From assembly GCA_000231825.2 (NCBI GenBank), contig JH720317.1, positions 755,060 through 819,059 of the forward strand: 64,000 nt of DNA. Direction: 5' to 3'. This stretch comes from Tetrahymena elliotti 4EA (Eukaryota > Ciliophora > Oligohymenophorea > Hymenostomatida > Tetrahymenidae). Both the position numbers and the translations under genes were made by a program. Under the pieces are notes generated by a model. That model ran no database searches. It was not told the origin of the DNA and was given only the letters and a program-made list of their open reading frames with translations. Positions 10,501 to 24,200 of the stretch are shown here, piece by piece (positions within the stretch are counted from its first letter, which is position 1; each line of letters begins with the position of its first letter).

Positions 10501-13147
10501 TTACTTATCATCTCTTTATTGATTTCTAATAAAACTTCTTCTTTAAGTTGGCTAGGTACAATTTCTAAAATGTTTGTTTCAAATGAAGATTTTTTAGTAT
10601 TTTCTAAATATAGATATTCAACATATTTTCTTATTTTATGTTAAAGCTAGATATTTATATTTCTATTATTCATGTCTTTATTTATTTCTTTCATAAACTG
10701 ATTAAATTCTTTCTTTTTAGCACTTTGTGTTTTGACTATATCATTGATGGTAGAAATAGAGTAACCAACAACATTTTGAGAAACCAAAGCAATGATCAAT
10801 ATAAAGATTCTTTCATCTAATTAATTAATAAAATAATAATGGTTCATTTATATCTTCATACAGACTTATATACAATTTGGTTAGAAATATTGAATAATTA
10901 CATTAAGTAAAAGGGGCGATATCACCATAACCAGTTGTAGTCATTGTAATTATCATGAAATAAAGAGAAATTAAGTATTTATCAGAAAAGCTGTTATTCT
11001 CATATTAATAGTGATCTAACCAGTTTTCTTTACCTTCTTATTGCTCAGATAAAGCTATTCTTATAAATATACAACTAGCAATATGAGCTATTATAAGGAT
11101 TAGGCACTCAAGTTTCAATAATTTCAACCAATTTAACACTGATTCATTAATGTGCAATCTTTGTTCTATTTCGGATATTTTTTTAGGTAAATCAACAATC
11201 TTCCAAAAGATACAATAATCTAGCATGTTAATCCAAGAATTGTTTTCTCCAGTCTATGACAAAAAGAAAAGAGTGATGACAATGATATCCTTCCTATGCA
11301 TAAATAATAATTATAGAAAATAACATTAAATTAAAAAAGAGGATTTACGTAATAAAATAAAGATTCTTTTTAATCACTAATCTTCTATCTTTTATAGTAA
11401 TACCATTGTAGAAAATACCCTAATTTATTAAATTAAATTCAATCAATAATTATTCGAAGTGTTTTAAGAAACAATCAATTAAAAGATTAATATTTTAATT
11501 AGATTATGGCTAAAAATAAACAAGAAAATACTAATTACTGAATTCAAATTAATGACTAATTCAAAAACTAGAATAATTGAAATAAAAGCTGAGTTGAAGA
11601 ATCTAAGGAGAGGAACATTATATGTGTCATATATGTGGCATACAGGTATTATCAATATCATTAGGACAATAGCAATTATAATAAAAATATCCCTTTTTAA
11701 TTGAAGAAAATGAATATTCGAAACAATGAAGGAAAGTCTAGTCTTACCATATTAACTTAAAAGTAGATTCCTGTTTAATTAAAAAGAAATTTAATTAAAT
11801 AAAGTTTAAGTAATATGATAATAATCAATTACAGGCATCAGCATAAAGTTTCCACTTAAGAATTAATTGATGTACTAGGTAATTTTTAATTCTATTTAAA
11901 AATTGAAATATTTTTATAAAAAATGTATGTAGAAGTATGTAGAAGTGGCAAAAAGATAAGATATTCTGGGTTGGGTGGCTGTGTATGTAATGTAACTAAT
12001 AAATATTTGTATGAATTACATTATTTTTACAGGCGAATACATTATTATTTAATTACAGATTAAAGAAATTAATTAAATTTGTTTACATTCCAAAAAATAG
12101 ATGCACTTTTTAATGAAGGTTGATTTCTTTATTAATTAGAAAAGGAGCTTTAATGATAAAATAAGATTATTTTAATGGAAATTTTACTTCAGAATAAATG
12201 AATTATTTTTGATAAATAAAGTAATTAAAATCAGAAGCAAAGTCATCTATCATACCAAATTACTATCTTGTTAGCTTTTTAAACATTACATTTCTAACTC
12301 TTTTTATTAATTTATTTGCAAAGTTCTTCACCAAAGCCATCTTTAATATTGAAAATGCTCCTTTAGTTACTTGTATCTAATTTTTTGAGCTATCCGATTT
12401 AACTTCTTATTCTAATTCATTACTTAATTTTTTTCCATTATGTTCCTCTGTTTCATTTATTATTTATGCAGAATTAGTGCGGGCACTCGCAGAAGATGCT
12501 GAAACTCTATTTTTTTCTACATTTTCTAAATGTCTATGATTTTAGTTATTTGCATCATTTTCACTAAATTTGTTTGCTAAAATCACCCTCGATTGAGAAT
12601 TTAAAAAGTTTTAGTAAGTTTGGTCAAATTACTGACTATTGTTAGGTATTATCAAGTTATTTAGAGAAACAATATTTGGATCATATTATTTTTAATCATT
12701 ATCTCCATTTTATATAAACTGCTATTATTATGATAAAGGAGCAGCACTATTCAATGAACCAATCTAGTAATCAAACTAGTTGTTAAAGTTCTAGTTAAAC
12801 TCATTTTCTATCTCATAGTATTTTGGGCTTAAGAAATCTGAGTAGTGCTGATAAGAATGAATCTGCCCCATTAGACTTATGTTGTTTCCAGTCTAATTAG
12901 TTTAATTCTAAGAAATGTTTTAATTTTGATTGATTGTGTTATTATTATGATGTTGTTATTGAGGAAAAGGCGAATATGCAGTATTTCTGCTATTTAAAGG
13001 AGTATCCTGAATCTTGATCTAACTCATACTTATCTTAAAATCTTATTCCTCTTTGCCTATAATATTGGCAACTTAAGAAGACAGAATGAATTTGTTTTCT
13101 TTATCTAGCGTTTCATCTAATTAAATCAATTGAGTATCTTAACTCAT
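7544..13147 (-). CDS. Channel A: CNBD-like potassium channel with zinc knuckle (multi-exon)
   Basis: This is a K+ channel subunit for a cell or ciliary membrane. Exon 1 (12188-13147) encodes 320 residues from MSQDTQLIQLDETL, rich in Gln and Asn, and ends in the family motif DDFASDFNYFIYQK. Membrane segments follow at about 11480-11700 (S1-S2) and 11040-11230 (S4-S5). The pore is TTTGYGD at 10921-10941 and S6 lies near 10740-10800. The first CNBD half has FPGEIIFKFGELNDKIYF (about 10380-10440). The second half (about 10160-10235) reads FGQQGFITN, the most diverged of the array. The CCHC knuckle is CYSCGEFNHQLENCPY (9908-9949). A very long Gln/Asn/Ser-rich tail of about 650 residues leads to the C-terminal cassette (VQDIDILVLRK, then VEDNEIEIDS, about 7740-7880). 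TGA at 7544-7546 ends the frame. It shares the TTGYGD filter only with gene F. Introns are predicted by eye, so internal boundaries are approximate. Confidence 0.87.
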
Positions 13148-14060
13148 AGTTGCTAAAAATCACAGGCAAAAACAAAACAAAAAATCTAATTATTAAATTT
13201 TAATTATCAATTTACTCTAAATTGTTATTGAGTGACATTATGTTAAATGTTGAACTAATAATTAATCATATTTAAATACTCATTTTCATTCATTCATTCA
13301 AATATTTTGAATTAATTCTTGATTTTAAATATAACTCAAAATAATAATTTCATTTTAGCATATTATAGAAAAACTAAAATACTGAATCATCAAACCCTCA
13401 TTGCTATTATTTTTTAAAATTGATATTTTTCATTTTAAAATTTTACAAATGAAGAAGGGTTGTTTGAATTTTGGATTGTAAATTAATAAAGATTAAATTT
13501 ATCTAAAATATACAAATTCTTAAAAATATTTATTTTATTCATAAGTTTTAAGAAGTATACTCATAAAAAATTAATGATGAAAAAAATAATTGAACTAATT
13601 AGTGAATCATTCACTTAGTTTATCAAGTTTTATTTAGAATTTTCATCTTGCAAACATTTTTAATGTGATTCAATGGTTATCAATCATTCAATATTTCTAT
13701 TACTTTTAAAATCTAATTTTTTATGAAATCTCTTGTCTTTCATGCTTTAAATAATAAAATATTTTGAAGAGTAACAAGATAATTAAAATCAAAAATACTT
13801 TATTATCTTAATTTTTTTTTTAAATTTTTTGAAAAGATTACATTTAGATGTAATTTTTGTTGTTATTAATATAATCAAAGACTTATTATGATTACTATCT
13901 GTAAAAATTTCTACTTTTATGAATTAATTTGTGAGTAAATTCGTTAAATTTAGATATTTTAGTTTTACTTTCAACTATTTTTCTCAGAAATTTTTTCATT
14001 TTATTTTTTTTCTGAAAATTTGGCAGTGTCTCAAACAAAATGTTTTTTGAATTTTTTGGT
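13148..14060. other. A+T-rich spacer
   Basis: This is the 5' flank of channel A. It is A/T-rich with simple runs and a small CATT repeat near 13288-13302. No gene, RNA or relic was recognised. Confidence 0.55.
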
Positions 14061-14745
14061 TTAATTTAACTCAATGCTACTAAATCTATGAGATTTGTCA
14101 ATAATACTCTTAGTGACTAGAGTTTATCTTTGCTTATTCTTTCATAAATAATATAAAATATTTTTCAATTAAAACAAAATTAAAGATTATTCATAGTTAA
14201 TAAAAAATTTTTTTCTATATGAGAGAAATAGAAAAGTACTTCAATTTAAAAATATGATTAAATAATTAAAATAATCTTTTGTTTAAATCATTTAATTTAA
14301 AAGAAAAAGAAAAATATTTTGAAAGAACAAAATACAATGATTAAATAGACAAAAATAAAGGTAAGTTATCGAACCATTTACTTATTTAATTTAATTTAAC
14401 TCAGAGCACAAATTAAACTTTCAGATTAGGCAATAAAACTCTTATGACTAGAGTTTATCTTCATTTGCTCTTTCATAAATCATGTAAAAATATTTTTCAC
14501 ATAAAACTAAAGAAAAACAATAGTTTTTGAGAGAAATATTTTAATAAATTAAAAGATCTGATTTAATAATTGAAATAATCTTTTGTTTAAATAATTTAAT
14601 TTAAAAATAAATATTAATTAAATACAAAAAATTAAAATTTTAATAAACATTTTAAAAGAAAAACAAGAGTATTTGAAAGAACAAAATAGAATGAAGAAAT
14701 ACAAAAATAAAGATCAGTTATCTAGCTATTTACTTATTTAATTAG
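14061..14745. repeat. Tandem duplication of about 350 bp at the 3' end of channel B
   Basis: Two head-to-tail units, about 14061-14393 and 14391-14745, begin alike (ttaatttaactcag/at...) and share a block ending gactagagtttatctt. They end with similar tracts (aaaaataaagg/at..agttatc). The second unit includes the last codons and stop of channel B. The first therefore carries a copy of the gene's terminal sequence downstream of the true stop. Confidence 0.65.
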
Positions 14746-17700
14746 TCATTTTTATTTTTTATTTTTTATTAGCATGTTTTTTTAACTTATTTAATTGCTA
14801 AGCATTCATTTTATCTTAAAAATTTTTAAATCTATTTAAGACAAATTTGTAGTTGTAATTAACATGATAATATTTATAATTTTGTAGCCTATCTATATCT
14901 ATTTCATTATCAGGAACCATAATAAAGTTTTAAATTTTATTCTATTATTACTAAAGCTAAAACTACTTTCTTACAACGAGCATATCAATATCCTACAAAT
15001 TTGATTTTTGTCTGATCAGGTACTCTGTTAAGTTATCGATTTATTAATATTATTCTTCATTTGGTTTGGTGTTTTATGATAGAAGATTTTAATTTGAGCT
15101 TAAATTTAACTACTGATTATCTATGTTAGTTTAATGAAAACTTAAAATTTATGAAATTAACTTATCTAAATGTTCTTAGCTTTAAATATTTGGAATATTA
15201 TTCTATTAAGGTTTTTATTTTTTATCTTTTAAATTCATTAAAATATCTAACAAAAGTAGATTTTACTTTTTTTAGTTTAAACTGCCACTTTTATTCTAAA
15301 TAAAAACCTTCTCTGATAATGATCTTTGAAAGTTATCATATTACTTTAGAGATTTTTACTTTCTTTTTTAGAATGCTTATTTTAGAAGGAATATTTCAGG
15401 TTCCTCAAAATAATTTTAGCTAGGCTCAATTAAAAACGTATTAATTTTATTAATTTTAAATTAACCTGAAAGTTGAGAAGATTACTTTTCAGTGCTATTA
15501 TAGAGAGAAATTCCATTAAATTTTTCTTAAGTTGTTTTGTCATTGCTAATACTAAATTTTTCTTTTTGTGCTTCCTCTGATAATAATATACTTTTATTAG
15601 AAGCTCTAAAATTGCAGCTATCATCATTAAAATTGGCTGTTTCTTTAGATTTTAAGTCAGAATATTTTTCTTACTCATAAATTAAAGTATTTTAATTTAC
15701 TTTATTTTCTAATTAATCTAACAAACTATTTTCTTCCACTTATATCGATACTTCCCTGCTCAATTTTACTTTTTCATCATTTTAGAAATTTAATTTTTGG
15801 TTTAATTATTGAGCTGGGGCAATAATTAGTTTTTCTGATAGCACAGAATGGGTAATGGGTATTTTTTAATTGCTTAAAATTTAAGAGTTTTTAACTTAAT
15901 CTTGGTCATTATTACTTAAGAATATTGAAGAGAAATCAGTCTAACTATCTATTATTTAGTCACCAGATACCAATACAGGGTTTAAACAAATATTATAAGC
16001 ATCAATAAAGGTAGAATCATCATTATTAGCTTATGCAGCCATAGCCTTTTACTAAAGGTAATTGATATTTTTTAGAGTATTTCTAAATCTATCCCTTTTC
16101 CTTAAAAACTATTAATTTCTTTAATTACTTTCTTTAGAAGGTTTATATGTCAAATTAAGACTTAAATATGGGCAAACAGAAATTTGATGCTGCTGTTTAC
16201 CACATGAAATGCATTCTGAAAATTTAAAAAACTCATTTTTCTACCCAAATATAGCTTAGTCTTTTATCTAATAGAACTTCTCCTTTTATTTAAATAAAAT
16301 GATTTAAAAAAAAAACCTAGAAAATCAAAATCAAATTAAAATTTATTTGGTAGAGTAAGTTAAAATATATTGAAAGTTAAAAATCATATTTATTTTAGTT
16401 GATGTAAATGAGTAGTTATACGCTTAAATAGAATATTTTTAATCAAATTAAGAAAATTAAGAAATGAATGAATGAATAAATATTTTATGCATTTATTAGA
16501 ATTGAATGATTATTTTAAAATTTATATGAATAAATTTAATTAAAAAATGAATAAAAATTTGAATTTTACTATTTTAGAAAGCGGTTTTAATTTTTAAAGA
16601 ATTCTGTTACAAAATGTATTTTTTTCTATATTAATTTTTAAAATGCTGGTTATTCTTTTATTCATATTCATAATCATATTTTTATTCATTTACACCACTG
16701 ATTTATTGTTTTCTTTTTTTTTTTTGAAAATAGTAATTTTATGGTTGAAAATTAAAAAAGAATTTAATGACAGTAAAACTTCATTATTTAAAAAGAATTA
16801 ATTTTAGCTTACACAATCATCAGGATATTATTTGAGAATCTCTAGAAAAGAATTTATTTCAATGTAAGAGATTAGGGAGGAGCCGATAGATTTAAGCATA
16901 TATGGGCTGCGTTATCCAAGAAGAAATCCTTCATAACCAAATGCTTCTGATTTCTAAAAAATGGAGTTTTAGATGAGTTAAAGTTGAATGAAAAGATGAA
17001 ATTTACCTAAATTTTTTAATTGCTTTTTTCATATACTTTACCAGACTTAGTTTCTTTAATCTAAAAGCTAATTTCCAAATTTCCAGAAATTAAAAAGTAG
17101 AGATTTTCACTATTTTCTTGTTAATTCACAATAATTTCATCTGGAAAGAGTTGCTTTTATTTGAATGAAAGTAAAATATTTTTCAAACAATCAGAAGAGA
17201 ATTCCTGAAACATTTTAATTGAATTTATTTTTTCTTTATAAACATCAAGCAGCACTTCGTTTTTGAGATTATTAGGCAATTTATCAACAATGGAATCAGA
17301 AATTTATTGCTTGCACTCATTTTAGTAATATAAAAATTCAAAATGCTTTCTTACTTTAGATTACAAATTGATTCCTAATCCAATATTTTTCATTTAATTA
17401 TTGATGTCTGTCATATAGTTGTTAAATTTCTAATTTTTTGTAGACTCAAATTTAACAATTTCACTTATTTAAGAAAATGCGTAAGCAGTAACATTTGTGG
17501 CTAATAAAGAAACAAAAGCAATATAGAGTTTTTCATCTATTTTAAATTAGATTTTAAAATTAGCATAAAGTATTTTTAAAAATTGAATACTTAATTGATA
17601 AGGATAAATATCTCCATAGCCTATTGTGCATATTGTTATCACCATGTAATAAAGAGACAAAAAATAAAGATCCCACAAAGAATTGGGATGTAATTCAGTT

Positions 17701-19563
17701 TTTGTAATCCAACTTGCTAAACCTTTTGAGTTATTATGAAGTCCAATATTTAAAAAAATACAACAAAAAACATGAGCCAAAGTAAGAACTATTATTTCTA
17801 GCTTGATTAATTTCATCCAGTTTTTCGTTGAATCGCTTATTTGAAGCTTACTTTCGAACTCTGAAACCTTTCGAGGAATATTAAGATACTTTAGAAAGAC
17901 AATATAGTCAAAGAATCGTACACATAGAAATGATTATTTGGACTTGCTTGTAGAGATGCAGTATAAAATTAAGATTAAAAAATCTAATCTAATAAAATAA
18001 AATTTTTTTAACTAAAAACAATAAATTTAGTAAAAATAAGAAAGAGTTTTAAAGTTGAAAGAAATAAATAATAATCTAAAAGTTAATTAATTTACAATTT
18101 CTCAATTGCCTCAAACAGAAAATTTGGTATTTTCTCTATATCTAAAATGAAAGAGGATTGATTCAAAATATTTATCAATCCAATCAATTAGTTAAAAATT
18201 TAAATAATTTACTTGAGATTGTTCATATTCTTTTGGAAGATTTATCTTCTGTCTCTAATATTGATTCCATTAGAATATATTTCCTTTATTTAAAAATACA
18301 TTTTAATTTAAGAAAAACATTCATTAAAAGAATCATACAGTATTTAAACGCAGCAAAACTTCAATAATAAGAAACCAAACAATAACGTGATCATGAAAAA
18401 TTATCATCATTTAACTATCTTAGAAGACTTATAAATGCAGAACTGGAACTGTGACTATCAAAGCGATTGTAAATAAGATGACAAATATATCCCACATTTA
18501 CATTAGAAGAGTGTCCTTTTGAATGAAAATATTAATTAGAGAATACTTATTTATTTCAAAAATCTTACCAAAGAAAATAGATATTTTCCTTCTAAAAACG
18601 TTTAGAATGATTGTCCAAAGAACTAACCTTAAAATAAATAATTCCATAGATTAATTATCTAATTTTAGCAAATAAATTACTATTAAAAAATTTTATAGGG
18701 CTATTCGCTATTGGTTGCTGTTTAATAAATATATTTAAAATTGGATTAAATAGATCATTCATAATAAAAGAAATAATTAATACCTTTGTTTAATTTATGT
18801 AGTTCCGTTTTAAATAAAAATCTAAATCAGATGAGAGATCATTTATGATATTAAATTAAAAAGCAGAAATTGATTTAAACAGTAATCTTTTTGACCTTTC
18901 TTTCAATCGATTAATAAATTTTTTTACATAAGAAAATTTATTTAAAATCTATCTAGCTTTTTACTAAGACTATTTTCTGAACTTGTTCGAAATTTAAGTT
19001 TTTGAAGCATCAGCAGTATTTTATAGATTTTTAGGAGCGTTTGCAACATACGCTTCAGATAAGAACTAATTATTTTGAAATAATGTACTCTTTTTATCAT
19101 TTGTTGGGGATAAAAATTAGTTATTGGTAGAATTTTGATAGTTTTTAGCCTCTACTTCTATTTAGTTTTGCTTGAAAATTTAAGGATTTAAATTGCTTTT
19201 AGATTCATTTGGATTATAAGGAGTAACTTCTTTGCTTTCATTAGATGATGATTATATAGGGCTTAGCAAAATGATTTCATTTTTACTTAAAAATTAGATA
19301 TTTACAGGATTCTATTGTTCTTGATTTTATAAGTCTATTCTTAATACAATATTATTCTCTTGCTAATTTAATTAGAAATTTGCACTTTAATCTTAATATT
19401 AATGAAAAGCTGAGCTTTCTAATTAGCAATCTAAACTTTTACTCAACATGGAATCATCAAGGGTTTAGTTTTTTTATATATTTTAAATTTAAAAGCTCAG
19501 TTTCTATTTGATTTTCTCTTATTCTTCTCTAAAACTTAGAGATTCGTACACACTTTCTTCCAT
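14714..19563 (-). CDS. Channel B: CNBD-like potassium channel with zinc knuckle (multi-exon)
   Basis: Exon 1 (18784-19563) starts MEESVYESLSFREEQEKIKQ and ends at NDLSSDLDFYLKRNYINQTK. S3 (RLDFLILILYC) and a weakly charged S4 (FFDYIVFLKYLNIPRK) lie at about 17860-17990. S5 is LEIIVLTLAHVFCCIFL. The filter CTIGYGD is at 17610-17630. S6 and C-linker begin ATNVTAYAFSQISEIVKFE (about 17440-17510). The first CNBD half has LFPDEIIVNQQENSENLYFL. After a clear GTAAAT...TTTTAG intron (about 16957-17009) comes FGYEGFLLG (16915-16941). The knuckle CISCGKQQHQISVCPY is at 16172-16213, then KAMAAQANNDDS. The cassette LQDIDMLVVRK...VPDNEIDIDR lies at about 14880-15000, and TGA is at 14714-14716. It is the closest paralogue of gene C, which shares its N-terminal sequence and intron positions. 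Confidence 0.9.
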
Positions 19564-20409
19564 TAAAAGTCTTTTTTAGTTTATGATTTTGTTTTTTTTT
19601 ATAAATTAATTGTTAGAGTTAATTAATTAATTGTTTTTAAAACTAGCAAAAATTTTAAAGACTTATCTTCTATTTTTATTTTACATTAAGAAGTCTATCT
19701 ATCTATACTTGTTTTCTTTAAAGTGTATTTCTTCAGCAACCTAAGATTGTAATTCATTCACTATAAAAACAAGTACTTGGAAAACATAAAAACTTATTGC
19801 ATAAATATGTAAGCTTATCTTTTAATTTTGAAGAATTAAACAAATCAATCGATCAATTAAGATAAACATTAAAAAAACTATTTTAATTTTATTATTACTG
19901 CTAATTTTACAAAATATTTTTTTCTATTAATTAATTATTATAAAAAAAACGCCCTTTTAAATCTTAATTACATTTCTAAATTTTTTGGATCAAACCCTAT
20001 AATTTTAACTCTTCTAGTATTTTTTCTTTTGATAGCGAAAAGCCAGTCTAGTTATTTATATACCATTAATGAAAAATAAAATAAACATATCACAAATCAA
20101 AAAATTAATATTTTGGAAATATTGATTGAAATAAAAAAAATTACTATTAAAAACATAAATTAATAATTAAAAATATTAATCTCTTATATTATTTTTAAAA
20201 AAATAGAGATCATGATAGATAGATAGATAAATAAATAAATAATTTTTGTTTTAAAAGGAATTTGATATTTAATTGAAACATTAGACGCAAATGAAAAAAT
20301 ATTACTCTGCAAATCCATTTTAAAGCATTTTGCTATTTTAATTTTTTAAATACGCTGTTTTATATTAATTAATTTTATTTGTTATTGCTGTGTTTATTAT
20401 TTTTTAGTA
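19564..20409. other. A+T-rich spacer with a microsatellite
   Basis: This is the 5' flank of channel B. It contains a (GATA)n/(AATA)n microsatellite at about 20213-20241. No coding sequence was recognised. Confidence 0.55.
20213..20241. repeat. GATA/AATA microsatellite
   Basis: About four GATA-type units run directly into AATA-type units. Confidence 0.8.
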
Positions 20410-20880
20410 ATTTTAAATCTATTTAGCACAAAATTTGAATTAAGACAAAATAATTTTTAAAGTTTTATAAAGTACCTTTCTCTATTTCATTATTGTAAGT
20501 AACTTTATAAAATTTTAGATTTTATTTGATTATTACCTTAGTAAAAACTATTTCCTTAAGACCAGCATATCAAGTTCTTAAAAATTTATTTTTTATCTAA
20601 TTAAAAATTAGGTAGAATTTTAATTTTACATATCTCATTGCTTGAAATTTTTTTTAAGAATACTTAAGCACTCACTTAAATTAAAGTTGAATTATGATTT
20701 ATCATTATTAAATTTATTTTCAACCAATTACTTTGCAAATTTTCATCTGTTTTTTTTAAAAAAACAGAGCATTTTCAAAATTCTTTCTGTGCTTAAGAAT
20801 ATTTCTCTAAAAAATTTACTGATATCTTTCTTAATTAGATTTTTTTATCTTTTTTTGCAAAGATGAATAATTTATATATT
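20410..20880 (-). pseudogene. Relic of a channel C-terminal cassette
   Basis: The segment aligns by eye to the 3' part of channels B and C. It has the CTATTTCATTATTG block that encodes the NEID motif in the intact genes, then a counterpart of the LVVRK region (about 20520-20590), then degenerate tail sequence. It contains stops and indels and has no channel core. It sits between genes B and C, as expected for an old, mostly deleted array member. Confidence 0.5.
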
Positions 20881-21219
20881 TAACAATTTGAAATTAATAT
20901 TTTCATTCTTTTAAGAAAAATTTTGAATCTTAATAGGTAATAAATAACTCAAAAAATATTTCAAGAAAACAAAGAGTAAAAAAATCCAAATTCCACCACT
21001 GATTTTTAAATACAAAAAGCAGAGTATTTTTATTTTAAGATTTTTTAGTTGCTTATTAACAAAAAAAATACGGCAACTAGTAATAGATTTATTGAAAAAA
21101 AAATTAGAGGGTTTCATGATGAATAAATTTATCTATCTCCTAAAAATCATGAAGATACAATTTTAAAATAAATTATTTGAAACTAGAATAAAAAATAAAT
21201 ATTTTACAGTATTGGAAAA
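20881..21219. other. A+T-rich spacer downstream of channel C
   Basis: Weakly similar to channel tail sequence on the minus strand, probably a continuation of the neighbouring relic. I cannot define a feature. Confidence 0.4.
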
Positions 21220-24200
21220 TCAATTTTCTAATTATTTTTTATTAATTAAATGTGTTTTTTATGTTTTATTTGTTTTCTTTTTAAGCTTGGATTATTCTAA
21301 AGCATTTATTCTATCATAGAAATATTTATACCTATTTATGATTAACTTGTAGTTATCACTGACGTAATAATGCTTAAAATTTTATAATTTATCTAAATCC
21401 ATTTCGTTATCAGGCACCATAATAAAGTTTTGGATTTTATTTTACTACTATTAAATCAAAAATTATTTCCTTACTACAAGCATATCTAGATCTTGCAAAC
21501 CGATTTTTTATCTTATTGAAAATTCAGTGAAATTTTAAATTTCTTAATTCTAATCATCTTGTTACTAATTAAAGCTTTAATTTCTTCTGCTTTGTTAAGA
21601 TTTCTCTGATTTATCAATGTTCAATAATTATTCAATTAATTTATTAAAATATTCTTTATTCTGACTATTTTATGTCTGAGTTGGCTATACTTATAATTTT
21701 TGTTCTTTAAATTTCTTAAAAATATCTAATAAAAGCAAACTTTGCTTTTTAGGATTATTTTTATTTGAAATTTAAACTTTTTCTGAAAAAGATTGCTAAA
21801 AATTATTAAATTATTTTAGAGATTATCTCTTTCTTTTTTAGAAAGCTTGATTTAAAAGGAAAATTTCTGGCTCTTCAAAACTATTTTCACTGGACTCAAT
21901 CAAAATATTTTTAATTCTTTACACTTTAAATTAGTCACCTTATTATTAAATAGATAATTATCTCTCAGTACTGCCTCCTTATGAAAAGACATGAATTTTA
22001 TCTTAGTTTTAATTTTCCTAATTTGTTACCTTATCTTTGAATAAATCGTCTGTTAACACAAGGCTTTTATTTGATGTTTTTTAGTAAAAACTTTCATTGT
22101 TAAAATTATTTGTTTCTTTTGATCTCAAACAAAATTCAGATAGACCTTCTTTATCTTACTCATAGATTAAGGTATTTTGGTTAACTTTGAATTCTGTTTA
22201 TTCAAATTAACTATTTTCTTCTGTTTTTAAAGATATAGCCTGTATAAATTTTACGTTTTCTTCATTAGCTTTAAGATTATTCTTTTAGTTTACAGGTTAA
22301 GCAGGAGTAATTTATTTTTCTGATGATATAGATCCTTATGGAATTTTTTAATTGCTCTAAATTTAAGGATTTTAATCTTTATCATTAATTTAAGAATAAC
22401 TTTAGGAAATTGAAGAAACATCACTTTAACTTTCTGTAAGCTATTATCCATTTACCAATATTGGATTTAAAGAAATATTATATGCATCAATCAGCATAGA
22501 TTCATCATTATTTGCCTATGCGGCCATTGCTAACTGCTAAAGAGGAATTATATTTTTTAATGTATTACATTATCTTTCTCTTTTCCTCAAAAAAGACTAG
22601 TTTCTTTAATTTTTTTATTTACAAGGCTTATAAGATATATTTAGGCTTAAATATGGGCATTCATATAATTAATGTTAGCACTTTCCACAAGAAATACATT
22701 CTGAAAATTTAAAAAATTTACTTTTTTATCCAAAAAGAATTTAATCTCTCATTTAAAAAAACTTCTCCTTTTTTATTAAAACCAAATTATTAACATTTGG
22801 AATTCATTTTTTCATTCAATAAAAAAAATGAAAAACTTTGAATTGATTTAGTATTAATAATATTTATTTTAAAGTTAATCAAAAGAATGTTTTTATTTTT
22901 TAGAATATTACTACAATAATGGGCATATTCCTTTTTAAATAATGCGGATTCAAGGAGTAAATAATATTTTAAATTATTTTTATTTATCTAAATTATCAAA
23001 AGTTGTTTCAAATTACTTTATGAAGAGATAAATTATTGTTTTTCAAAACGATAAAAAATTTTAAGGTTTAAGAAATAAAAGTTTACATAATCATCAGGGT
23101 ATTCTTTCAAAATTTGCATAAAAGATGATTTATCAACATATGAAATAATAGAAGAGCCTATAGATTTTAGCATGTAAGGACTATTTTTTCCAAGCATAAA
23201 TCCTTCATAACCAAATGTTTCTGATTTCTAATAAAAAGAAATTAATGCTTTTTGAGGAATTGTTTTAATTAATTGATTTACCTAAATTTTTTGTTTGCTC
23301 TTTTGATATATTTTACCAGATTTTGTTTCTTTGATTAAAAGATTAATTTCGAGATTTCCAGAAATTAAAAAGTAGAGGTTTTCATTATTTTCTTAATAAT
23401 TTATAAGAATTTCATCTGGAAATAATTGCTTTTGCTTGAATGAAAGCAAAATATTTTTTAAACAATCTTGAGAAAATTCTTTAAAAATATCAATAGAGCT
23501 GACTTTTTCTTGAAAAGTTTCAAGTATTAATTCATTCTTCAAATTAGTTGGCAGTTTATCAATAATTGATTCAGAAATCTGTTATTTAAATTAATCTTGA
23601 TAGTAAATAAACTCAAAATGCTTTCTAACTTTTTGCGATAAGCTGATTCCCAACCCAATTTTTTTCATTTGATTATTTATGTCTGTCATGAAATCATTAA
23701 ATTTCTAATTTTTGGATTCTTCAAATCGAACAATTTCGCTGATTTAAGAGAATGCATAGGCAGTTACATTTGTGGCAATTAATGATACTAGAGCAATATA
23801 GAGTTTTTCATCTATTTTAATTTACAATTTAAGTTAGTTTAAGGAATTTGTGAATTTAAATACTTAATTGATAAGGATAAATATCGCCATATCCTATAGT
23901 GCAAATAGTAATTATCATATAATAAAAAGACAGAAAATAGAGATCCCATAGGCAATCTGATGTAAATCCATTTTTTGTGATCCAGCTAGTTAGCCCTTTT
24001 TCATTATTTTCTAGTCCAATTTATAAAAAAATACAACAAAAAACATGAGCCAAAGTGAAAACAAATATTTCTAATTTGATTAATTTCATCCAATTTTTAG
24101 TAGAATCACTTATTTGTAGCTTACTTTCGAATTCTGAGACTTTTCTAGGAATATTTAAATATTTAAGAAGAACAATATAATCCAAATACTAAAGAAACTT

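Noticed and set aside
11960..11985. ggttgggtggctgtg as telomere-like sequence
   Set aside because: It is a single occurrence, not a GGGGTT array, and it lies inside the channel A gene in a likely intron.
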